From: 3107 sp965216225
Lineage (GTDB): Bacteria; Pseudomonadota; Alphaproteobacteria; Rhodobacterales; Rhodobacteraceae
NCBI GenBank assembly: GCA_965216225.1
Contig: CBDCFF010000028.1
Coordinates: 1 to 64,000 of the forward strand
Length of the DNA: 64,000 nt
Direction of reading: 5' to 3'
Shown here: in pieces, positions 1-7,237 of the stretch
Numbering within the stretch: the stretch's first letter is position 1
How the letters are laid out: every line of letters begins with the position of its first letter
Notes under the pieces: generated by a model
What the model was told of the DNA's origin: nothing
Seen by the model: only the letters and a program-made list of their open reading frames with translations
Database searches by the model: none
Made by a program: the position numbers and the translations under genes

Positions 1-1
1 G

Positions 2-238
2 CACTGGAAGCACATCCGAACCACGAACCCGATCGAGAGCACCTTCGCCACCGTCCGCCACCGCACCGGCAAAACCAAAGGCTGCCTGAGCCGCAGGACC
101 GGGTTGGCCATGGCATTCAAGCTGATGATGTCAGCGCAAGGAAAATGGCGAAAGCTCGACGGCGCCAACCGCATGCCAGAGATCATTGAAGGGGTTGAGT
201 TCACAGACGGGATCAAGCAAATTCACCACGCCGCCTGA
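2..238 (+). pseudogene. IS256-family transposase, C-terminal fragment
   Basis: The reading frame enters from the left edge and stops at 236-238, giving 78 residues. It holds the end of a mutator-type (IS256) DDE transposase: the conserved TTNPIEST segment near the start, where the family has its catalytic glutamate, followed by the arginine- and lysine-rich tail. The N-terminal part lies outside the window, so it is unknown whether the gene is complete. About 60 bp of element end follow before an IS5-family element at 304. An IS256 N-terminal fragment also occurs at 3436-3577, but its position and order show that it is not simply the missing half of this copy. Confidence 0.8.
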
Positions 239-303
239 TCACACCATCACCAACTTTCGGGCATAGCTCTCATTCAACTCAAATGAACGTCAACAGACCC
301 TAG

Positions 304-1145
304 GGTCAGGACCCATTGACTTTGTTTTGAACGTGTGAATCAGTGTTCTGCAAAACGGAGTAGTGACATGAGCGATCCTTTCTGGCTGACGGAGGCACAA
401 ACAGCGCGCCTTGAGCCTTCTTTCCCAAGCCCCATGGCAAGCCCAGGGTCGATGACCGTCGTGTGCTGAGTGGTATTATCTTCATTATTCGCAACGGTTT
501 ACGCTGGCGCGATGCGCCTGCCGAATACGGCCCTCACAAAACGCTCTACAATCGGTTTGTGCGCTGGTCCCGCAAAGGTATTTTCGAACGAATTTTCGAA
601 GAATTGGCCAACCCCTCTGGCCCGGACGCCAACACCCTCATGATTGACGCAACCCATCTCAAGGCACATCGCACGGCGTCCAGTCTCAAAAAGGGGGCCT
701 CCGATCAGCGGGTGGGCCGCGCCTGATCGGGCGTACAAAGGGAGGGCTGAATACGAAACTGCATGTCGTTGGAGACGGTGCGGGTCGCCCTGTCAGGCTG
801 CATCTGACGGCGGGTCAGCGTAGCGACTTCAAGGGCGCGGATGTTTTGCTGCCCAACCTGCCTGCGGCCAGGGTTCTGATCGCGGATCGGGGCTACGACA
901 GCGTAAAGGTTCGAAAAATCGTTGAAGATCAGAAGATTGAGGCTTGCATCCCTTCAAAGAAAAACCGCAAAAAAACCATCCCCCACTGCGCCGAAACGTA
1001 CAAGAGGCGGCACAAGGTCGAAAACCTGTTCGCAAAACTCAAGGATTGGAGGCGCATCGCGATGCGCTATGACCGATGCGCACATGTATTCAAATCCGCC
1101 ATATACATCGCTGCAACCGTCATATTCTGGCTATGAGTCCTGACC
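304..1145 (+). mobile_element. IS5-family (IS427-type) insertion sequence
   Basis: The ends are inverted: GGTCAGGACCC starts at 304, and its complement GAGTCCTGACC ends at 1145 with one mismatch. Both ends are flanked by CTAG (300-303 and 1146-1149), the short target-type duplication expected for the IS427 group. The 842-bp size is typical of that group. The element carries one transposase gene split over two frames. Its right CTAG is also the insertion site of the following IS630-family element. Confidence 0.85.
368..1136 (+). pseudogene. IS5-family transposase, frameshifted
   Basis: An N-terminal frame starts at ATG 368 (MSDPFWLTEAQ) and loses register near 415-425, where one base appears to be missing. 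The correct frame continues to 726 and carries the DUF4096-like helix-turn-helix part and the first catalytic region (LMIDATHLK). At 688-697 the run AAAAAGGGGG lies where a -1 shift moves into the second frame, which carries LIGRTKGGLN, the IADRGYD region and the KVENLFAKLKDWRR glutamate region, and ends at 1136. The second shift fits the programmed frameshift normal for the IS427 group. The first looks like a disabling mutation, so this copy is probably inactive unless helped in trans. Confidence 0.75.
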
Positions 1146-1148
1146 CTA

Positions 1149-2313
1149 GTCACCCGGAATTGTAATTTGTATCATTGACTGAGCGGGAATTGAGGAGGAT
1201 GTTGCGATGGTGGGACGTTTGGCGGATGCAGTGGTTCTGAGTGAAGATGAGCGCCGTTTTCTCGAGGGTCAGGTTCGGCGTCACAAAGCGGCACGTTCGC
1301 TGTCGGACCGATGCCGGATGATCCTGCTGTGCGCCGATGGATTGGCGAGCAAGGAAGTGGCGGCCCGGCTTGGGGTGCATGAACACACAGTCGGCAAATG
1401 GCGCAGACGTTTTGTGCGATGCCGGATTGAAGGTCTCACCGACGAATACCGCTCCGGTCGCCCGCGCACCGTGTCGGACGATCAGGTGACTGCGGTGATT
1501 GAGCGCACGCTGAACACGACCCCGAGGGATGCGCCCCATTGGTCGCTCCGAAGCATGGCAGCCGCGACGGGACTGTCGCACACCACCCTCCGGCGGATTT
1601 GGAACGGGTTCGGCCTGCAACCGCACCGAAGCGAGACATTCAAGCTCTCAACCGACCCGCTGTTCGTGGACAAGGTGCACGATATCGTCGGGCTGTACCT
1701 GTCACCCGCCGAACAGGGCTATCGTGTTGTGTGTTGACGAGAAATCGCACATCCAGGCGCTGGATCGCGAACAGCCTGTGCTGCCAATGGCGCCCGGCGT
1801 GGCCGAGCGGCGCACCCACACCTGCATCCGACACGGCACGACGTCGCTTTTTGCAGCACTGGATATCGCCACCGGCGCCGTGATCGGCAAATGCTGCAAG
1901 CGGCGCCGCGCCACCGGGTTCCTCGACGTCCTCAAACAGATCGACCGGCAGATGCCGGACGGGCCGGAGGTGCATATCGTCATGGACAATTACGCCACCC
2001 ACAAAACCCCGAAGATCAAGGCCTGGCTGGCACGCCGCCCGCATTGGCATGTCCACTTCACACCGCCCCCGGCTGGTTGGATCAATCAGGTGGAGCGTTG
2101 GTTTGCTGAACTGACGCGCAAGCAACTGCAGCGCGGCGTCCATCGTTCAACGGCGGAACCGGAAGCCGATATCGCTGCATTTATCGAGGCCCATAACGAA
2201 AACCCCAAACCCTGCAAATGGGTCAAACCCGCCGACCATATCCTCGCCTCTGTCAAGCGGTTCTGCCAACGCGCCCAACAAAACTCATGTGCCGAACTTT
2301 AGATGCAGGTGAC
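1149..2313 (+). mobile_element. IS630-family insertion sequence
   Basis: Ends read GTCACCCGGA at 1149 and, inverted, GTCACCTGCA ending at 2313. TA dinucleotides flank both ends (1147-1148 and 2314-2315) inside CTAG, the preferred IS630 target. Length is 1165 bp with one transposase gene on the plus strand. The insertion used the right-hand CTAG of the neighbouring IS5-family element. To the right, CTAG is followed directly by the broken short-chain dehydrogenase gene. Confidence 0.85.
1207..2302 (+). pseudogene. IS630-family transposase, in two overlapping frames
   Basis: The first frame (1207-1737) holds the N-terminal helix-turn-helix domains (SKEVAARLGVHEHTVGKWRR). The second frame, open to 2302, holds the DDE catalytic domain: first Asp in CVDEKSH, second in VMDNYATHK, glutamate in NQVERWFAEL. 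The correct reading jumps between frames around 1701-1710, in a CCCGCC stretch where the family has a proline-rich YL-PP segment. This may be a one-base deletion or a frameshift site; some IS630 elements are arranged as overlapping ORFs. Only expression data would tell these apart. Confidence 0.75.
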
Positions 2314-2316
2314 TAG

Positions 2317-2622
2317 GTAGAATTCCATCCCTTCGTGCCAATCCTCATCGCTGATCTCAAGGATCGGGCCCTTTGGCCCGTGGCCCGCGGAATTCACCAG
2401 CACGTCGACCCGGCCCCAGCGGTCCACCAGGGATTGCAGATCCTCTGGCGAACGATTGGACCCGGTCACGCCGCAGCCGCCCAGTTGTCTGGCCAGATTC
2501 TCGCCCTTGCCGGAGGATGACAGGATGCCGGTGTCAAAGCCGTCCGCCGCCAGACGCCGCGCCGCATCCGCCCCCATGCCGCTGCCGCCTGCCGTGATCA
2601 GGGCCACTTTCCGATCTGCCAT
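2317..2622 (-). pseudogene. Short-chain dehydrogenase/reductase, N-terminal fragment
   Basis: From ATG at 2622, preceded by a purine-rich ribosome-binding site, about 102 residues are left. They include the NAD(P)-binding glycine motif (TAGGSGMG, residues 10-17) and NSAG. The frame is cut at the CTAG where the IS elements begin, so the catalytic Ser-Tyr-Lys half is missing. Upstream (2623-2764) about 140 bp of native leader survive before the IS3 remnant. The substrate cannot be inferred. The remainder of the gene is not in the window. Confidence 0.8.
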
Positions 2623-2764
2623 TGCCGCTCTCTCCTGCGTTGAGTCGGGAACCAGCAGAGTACGCCGGGGCCGGCCATTCAATGCCGGAGCGCCCGGACG
2701 CCGGATGATTCCGGCGCCTCTGCCCGGTTGGGGAGACTCTATCCGTGATGCAGAATAAGGACAA

Positions 2765-3104
2765 GGCGCAGGGCTACTGGCATCGGCGTTCGCGATCCCC
2801 GCGCCCGTTTGCGGCCCCGTCGTCGTCTCACGCCCGGTTTTTCCCCCGGTGTAGAGGCGGTACAGCTTCTTGTGATACATGATCATTCCCTTGCGCTCCA
2901 ACAGCACGCCGATCCGGCGATAGCCAAACCGACGACGCACGGCGGCAATTGCCTGCATCTCTTCGCGGACTTTGGGTTTATCCAGCGGACGATCACGCCG
3001 GACAGTTTTGGGATCGACACCAACAAGCCTGCACACCCGGCGATGCGAGACATCGTGATCCCGCATCGCCTCAAGCGCTGCATTCCGTCGCCGAGCTGGT
3101 GTCG
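2765..3104 (-). pseudogene. IS3-family OrfB, N-terminal fragment
   Basis: Recognisable segments are RRVCRLVGVDPKTVRRDRP and RRFGYRRIGVLLERKG, the HTH_21 region that precedes the integrase core. After a small frame change near 2855 the segment PGVRRRRGRKRARGSRTPMP continues in another frame up to about 2765. All DDE residues are missing. A long minus-strand frame appears to join this to the dehydrogenase fragment, but it uses a frame foreign to IS3 for its middle part. Confidence 0.7.
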
Positions 3105-3367
3105 TCAGTTCTTTCCCGGCAGATCTTTCAGCACAACATTGTCGAGCATGGTATCCGCCAGAAGGCGCTTCAGTTTTGCGTTCTCATCTTCCAGCGATTC
3201 AAGACGGTGGGTGTCAGAGACTTCATACCGCCGTATTTCGATTTGAACTTGTAGAATGACGCGGGGCTCAGGCCGTGCCTGCGACACACCTCTGCCGTCG
3301 GCATCCCGGCCTCCTGCTCCTTGATCATCCCGATGATTTGCGTCTCTGTAAAACGGTTCTTTCGCAT
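3105..3367 (-). pseudogene. IS3-family OrfA, frameshifted
   Basis: From ATG 3367 the product begins MRKNRFTETQIIGMIKEQE and contains the helix-turn-helix TAEVCRRHGLSPASFYKFK. After KYGGMK the frame is lost. The expected continuation, VSDTHRLESLEDENAKLKR (leucine-zipper-like) to LPGKN, is in the next frame, consistent with one missing G near 3220. This is the DNA-binding subunit of an IS3-type transposase, degraded here together with OrfB. Confidence 0.75.
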
Positions 3368-3435
3368 CTGGTTGCTCCTTCAAAAGGTTGAGCAAACTCT
3401 ACATCAAACTGAGGGACGTTTCGGGGCGCAGGTCA

Positions 3436-3577
3436 CAGTTGCAACACAACCATGGAGAAGCGCAACTGGACAGACGGAAGGATACGGCGGTTGAGGCGAT
3501 CCTGGAACAGTTGATTGCACACGGGCCCGGTGACATTGCCCCGGTGTTCGCTCGGGCCTTCGAGCCGGCGATGCAGA
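3436..3577 (+). pseudogene. IS256-family transposase, N-terminal fragment
   Basis: The frame through 3451-3577 encodes DRRKDTAVEAILEQLIAHGP and GDIAPVFARAFEPAMQ, the opening of IS256-type transposases. A possible ATG at 3452 is one frame away, indicating further decay. The fragment is cut at about 3577 by the IS110 element. It shares family with, but is not contiguous with, the C-terminal fragment at the left edge. Confidence 0.6.
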
Positions 3578-3592
3578 GAGTATCCGTTTTTG

Positions 3593-4537
3593 TCAACAGG
3601 TTTTCGGGGCCCATTTCCGGTCGGATTTGACGAGTGTGTTGGCGAGTTCGATCAGTTTTCGCATCAGCGCGACAAGCGCGACCTTGGCTGGTTTCCCGGC
3701 GGTGCGCAGAGCGTCGTATTTCTTCTTCAGATCCGGATTGAAGCGCGCCGCAACGAGCGCCGGCATGTACAATGCCTGCCGCAGCGGCTTTCGACCGCCC
3801 TTGATGAATGACTGGCCAACCCGGGTTCCGGATGATCGTGTGAACGGAGCAAGGCCAGCCAGGCTTGCCACCTGTTTGCGTTCGAGTTGGCCGATCCCGG
3901 GCATGAAGGCGAGGATGGCCGAGGCCGTCACCTTGCCTGTGCCGGGAATGGAGCGGACGATTTCCAGCTTGCGGGTTTCTTCCCGGTCCTCAGCGATCAG
4001 CGCTGCGATCTCGGCATCCAGTTCGGCGACGTGCCTTTCGACATGCTCGATCAACTCCCGCGTCCGACGCTGCAAAAGCGGCACGTCGAGTTGGGAGATG
4101 CGACCGGGAAGACGGACGCGTTCGGCCATCATTCTGGAGCGTGCCGAGTGCATGTCTCTGAGAAGGCGCCGGCTTTTTGACCTCAGCGGTAGCGCTTTGA
4201 GATCGAAAGCCTTTCCCATTGCTGCCAGGGAACGGGCATCCGCCCGGTCGGTCTTGGCGCGTGTGCCGCGGGCTTCTGCGAACCGGCGCGCCGGGAGCGG
4301 ATTTACCTTGACCAGCGGGAAATCCGCTTTGAGCGCAAGCTCGAATGCTCGGTGGTAGATACCGGTCGCCTCGTAGACGATCCGGGCGATCTTGCGCCCG
4401 CCCAGCCATTTCCGGAAGCTCCGAAACCCGGTCTTGCCATTCGTGAACTGCGCCGCCCGTCCTGTCTTGAGATCGAACGCGTCGAAGTGGGCTTTGGAAA
4501 TGTCCACGCCAATGTCATGATCCGTCATCTTCGCCAT
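3593..4537 (-). CDS. IS110-family transposase (DEDD recombinase)
   Basis: The 314-residue product has the RuvC-like DEDD site: D12 in GVDISK, E56 in YEATGIYH, D97 and D100 in KTDRADARSLA. A coiled-coil middle follows, and then the C-terminal Transposase_20 domain (SIPGTGKVTA, SLAGLAPFTRSSGTRVGQ) containing the serine expected to attack DNA (RSSG, 235-236). All key residues are present and the frame is unbroken, so this is the best candidate for an active element in the left cluster. Start 4537 gives MAKMTDHD; ATG 4528 is also possible. Confidence 0.9.
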   Translation of the reverse strand: MAKMTDHDIGVDISKAHFDAFDLKTGRAAQFTNGKTGFRSFRKWLGGRKIARIVYEATGIYHRAFELALKADFPLVKVNPLPARRFAEARGTRAKTDRADARSLAAMGKAFDLKALPLRSKSRRLLRDMHSARSRMMAERVRLPGRISQLDVPLLQRRTRELIEHVERHVAELDAEIAALIAEDREETRKLEIVRSIPGTGKVTASAILAFMPGIGQLERKQVASLAGLAPFTRSSGTRVGQSFIKGGRKPLRQALYMPALVAARFNPDLKKKYDALRTAGKPAKVALVALMRKLIELANTLVKSDRKWAPKTC

Positions 4538-4730
4538 ATCCTGTGCTTGTCATGCGGGGCCAGGGCCCCGTGTATCCGTTCAGGCCTGTGGTGAAGACGG
4601 CGGTCGATCATACTCTCTTTCGGTCTCTGCCGACCAGGCGCAACGCGATCCGACCGCCGCCGCTGCCCGGTATATGTGAGGTGCCGGGCAGCGGCTCCCT
4701 TATCGCAAAGAAGCCACATAATGTCATAAG
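4538..4730 (-). ncRNA. Candidate IS110 bridge-RNA region (left-end noncoding)
   Basis: Members of the IS110 group transcribe a structured guide RNA from the noncoding end upstream of the transposase. Here the 190 bp upstream hold a perfect 12-bp stem (4659-4670 with 4684-4695) around a 13-nt loop. A 7-bp GC-rich hairpin lies closer to the gene (4555-4561 with 4564-4570). The location and presence of looped stems fit a bridge RNA, but its loops could not be matched to target and donor sequence by eye. Confidence 0.35.
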
Positions 4731-4732
4731 AC

Positions 4733-5053
4733 AAGCGTTTGATCTGTTTTCAGACGATGGCGGCAGGCGTTTCTGTAGCGCAGGTTGCACGTCGGTATGC
4801 GATGAACGCCACTCTGATATTCAAATGGCTGAAGGATGAACGGTATGCGCCGGATGCAGATACCGTGCCCGAAGAATCCGAACCGGTATTTTTGCCGGTA
4901 GAGGTTGAAGTCGCGACCAGCCCTGTTCCTGCTTTGGCGACCGCCCCGGCGGGGCGGATCGAGATTGAGCTTTCCAGCGGCCACCGGATTACGGCCGGGG
5001 GCGGTTTTGATGCAGATATGTTGGCGCGGTTGTTGAAAGGATTGTCGTCATGA
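4733..5053 (+). pseudogene. tnpA: IS66 TnpA (OrfA), 5'-truncated
   Basis: The frame begins inside the gene at about 4733 (KRLICFQTMAAGVSV). It keeps the helix-turn-helix region (VAQVARRYAMNATLIFKWLK) and the conserved end (GRIEIELSSGHRITAGGGFD), ending at 5053. Comparison with the intact copy at 14546-14935 shows about 20 N-terminal residues missing. TnpA is the accessory DNA-binding protein of IS66 elements. Its stop overlaps the tnpB start by 4 bp, the normal IS66 coupling. Confidence 0.8.
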
Positions 5054-5397
5054 TCCCGGTGCCGGGCAACACGCGGGTCTGGCCGGCTGCGGGTGTAACC
5101 GATATGCGGCGGGGATTTGACACGCTGGCAGCGCAGGCTGAGAAGACGCTGGAGCAGGGTCCGTTTTCCGGTCATCTGTTTGTGTTTCGGGGGCGATGTG
5201 GGGATTTGCTCAAAATCATCCGGTGGGGTTCACAGGGCGCGTGTCTGTTCAGCAAGCGTTTGGAGCGAGGCCGGTTTGTCTGGCCAGCAGCAAAAGAGGG
5301 CAGGATCAACCTGACCCCGGCGCAACTGGCGATGCTGCTGGAAGGCATTGATTGGCGTATTCCACAGCCCACTTGGCGGCCTCTGAAGACGGGATAG
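5050..5397 (+). CDS. tnpB: IS66 TnpB accessory protein (Orf2)
   Basis: The 115-residue protein starts MIPVPGNTRVWPAAGVTDMR and contains the Orf2 signature (FVFRGRCGDLLKII, KRLERGRFVWP). It is full length for the family and unbroken. It is needed for IS66 transposition, but its exact role is not settled. It overlaps tnpA by 4 bp and precedes tnpC. The corresponding protein of copy 2 is longer at the C terminus. Confidence 0.9.
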   Translation: MIPVPGNTRVWPAAGVTDMRRGFDTLAAQAEKTLEQGPFSGHLFVFRGRCGDLLKIIRWGSQGACLFSKRLERGRFVWPAAKEGRINLTPAQLAMLLEGIDWRIPQPTWRPLKTG

Positions 5398-6180
5398 CCG
5401 GTGCAGATATCAAGCAATATGGACGTTTGTGGCTTCCCGTTTGGGGCGCAATCCTGTATGGAATGGCGATGTTGAATACCCTTGACAACTTGCCGGAAGA
5501 CCCCGCTGAACTGCGGCGAGTGAGTGAACTTCCGGCCGCTGAAGTGAAGGCGTTGACGCTAAAGGTTGAACAGCTTCAACACCAGTTGCACGGGGCCAAC
5601 CGGCGCCGCTTCGGGTCCACATCCGAGAGCATGGACCAGTTGCAATTGTTGGTCGGGAATGAAGAGATTGCCAAGGCGGCGACAGAGGTTGTGGAAACCG
5701 CGCCTGCTGACCCTGTCGAGCCAAAGGAAAAGCCCGGGCGCAAACCTTTGCCCGACCATCCGGATCGTATCGGGCAGGTCTTGTCTGTTGGCGGGGATTG
5801 CCCCGAATGCGGGGGTGATCTTTCAAAACCGGGCGAGGATGCTACCGGGGAACCGGAATACATCCCGGGCCGCTTTGTCGTGAACAGAATTATTCGACCC
5901 CGCATGGCATGGCGTCGTTGCGAGACCATATCCCAAGCCCCTCTGCCGTCACGACCGATGGAACGGGGCAGACCCGGCCCCGGCTTGCCGGCGCATGTTC
6001 CGGTGAGCAGGTTTGCGGATCATCTGCCGCTTTACCGCCAGTCGCAAATTCATGCCCGTGAGGGTGTGGATCCGGATCACTCGACCATGGCGGATCGGGT
6101 GGGCAAATCTGCCGCGCTGCCGGAACCATTGGCCGAGGCCATTGCAAAGCGGGTCAAAGCCGGCTCATCCCTGTTTGCAG

Positions 6181-6214
6181 ATGATACCCCACTGAAGATG
6201 ATACCCCACTGAAG
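6181..6214 (+). repeat. 17-bp tandem duplication in tnpC
   Basis: ATGATACCCCACTGAAG occurs twice head to tail (6181-6197, 6198-6214). One copy encodes DDTPLK around the first catalytic Asp. The second shifts the frame and gives the TGA at 6210-6212. This is a typical slippage product. Confidence 0.95.
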
Positions 6215-6427
6215 ATGTTAGCCCCGGGAAACAAAAAGACCAGGACAGCCCGCATCCGGGCCTGTATCAGAGACGAACGACCATGGTCCGGCCAATCACC
6301 TGTAGCGCGACAATCAAGATGAGAAGTGCGCGTCAATCAGGATGAGAATCCTTGGTCGCGACGTTTGGGACGATGCCGGGCTTTTGTGCCGCGATCAAGG
6401 GGTTTGTTTTTTGATTGTCGCGGAGCG

Positions 6428-7237
6428 TCAATCAGCTTTGGTGTTTTCCGGTGTGGCTTTTTGTGCAGGCCTTCCCGGCCCCTTTGCCTTTTGTGCTGCT
6501 CTTCGCCGGTAGCTTTCGACATTCATCTCGAAGATGGTTGCGTGGTGCACGAGCCTGTCGACGGCGGCCAATGTCATGGCCGGGTCTGGAAAAATCGCAT
6601 TCCACTCCCCGAAGGGCTGGTTGGCCGTGATCAACATTGAGCGGCGTTCATATCTCGCGCTGATGAGTTCGAAGAGCACACTGGTTTCAGCCTGATCCTT
6701 GGTGACGTAGGTGATGTCATCGAGGATCAGCAGATGGAATTTGTCGAGCTTTGCAATGGCACTTTCGAGGACGAGATCGCGGCGGGCCTGTTGGAGTTTC
6801 TGGACCAGATCGGTGGTGCGGCTGAATAGGACGCGGTAGCCTTGCTCGACAAGGGCGAGCCCGATGGCTGAGCCGAGATGTGATTTGCCCACACCTGGCG
6901 GCCCAAACAGCAGGATGTTGCCGCCCTTTCCGATCCAGCTGTCGCCAGCGGTGATCGCACTGACATGGGCCTTGGACAGCATGGGGACGGCTGTGAAGTC
7001 GAAGGTGTCGATCGTTTTTCCGGGCAACAGGCGTGCCTGTGCGAGATGTCGCTCGATACGACGGCGATCTCGTTCAGCCAGTTCATGCTCCACCAGGGTG
7101 CTGAGCATCCGAGCGGCGGGCCAGCCTTCCTTGTCGGCTTGTTCCGCAAAGCGCGGCCATAGCGCCTTGATGGCTGGCAAGCGCAATTCGGTCAGAGCCA
7201 AGGTTAGGCGGGCGGTATCGGTCTGGGGCGATGTCAT
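6428..7237 (-). CDS. istB: IS21 IstB helper ATPase
   Basis: The 269-residue AAA+ protein resembles DnaC. Walker A is GPPGVGKS (112-119), Walker B LLILDDIT (169-176), and the sensor region is SMLITANQPFGEW. It assembles on target DNA and activates the IstA transposase. The start overlaps the istA stop by 4 bp (ATGA at 7234-7237), so the two are translationally coupled. Length and motifs are complete. Confidence 0.95.
   Translation of the reverse strand: MTSPQTDTARLTLALTELRLPAIKALWPRFAEQADKEGWPAARMLSTLVEHELAERDRRRIERHLAQARLLPGKTIDTFDFTAVPMLSKAHVSAITAGDSWIGKGGNILLFGPPGVGKSHLGSAIGLALVEQGYRVLFSRTTDLVQKLQQARRDLVLESAIAKLDKFHLLILDDITYVTKDQAETSVLFELISARYERRSMLITANQPFGEWNAIFPDPAMTLAAVDRLVHHATIFEMNVESYRRRAAQKAKGPGRPAQKATPENTKAD

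Larger units (their letters stand above)
2765..3435 (-). mobile_element. IS3-family remnant (IS407-like), truncated
   Basis: The minus-strand left end reads TGACCTGCGCCCCGAAACG from 3435, a typical IS3-family terminus. It is followed by OrfA and the first part of OrfB. Homology stops abruptly at about 2765, where the short-chain dehydrogenase leader begins, so the catalytic half and the other terminus are gone. Confidence 0.75.
3577..4730 (-). mobile_element. IS110-family insertion sequence
   Basis: A single transposase gene is flanked by a short 3' noncoding end (about 15 bp) and a long 5' noncoding end (about 190 bp), the layout of the IS110 group. As usual for the family there are no obvious terminal inverted repeats, so boundaries come from the flanks: the IS256 fragment ends near 3577 and IS66 tnpA homology resumes at about 4731. 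Flanks from two different elements imply rearrangement or nested insertion before or after this element arrived. Confidence 0.7.

Noticed and set aside
2299..3066. A 255-residue minus-strand frame joining an IS3 OrfB part to the short-chain dehydrogenase
   Set aside because: The middle third does not match either family: the IS3 frame continues in another register. The dehydrogenase has its own start and ribosome-binding site at 2622. The join is an accidental open frame.
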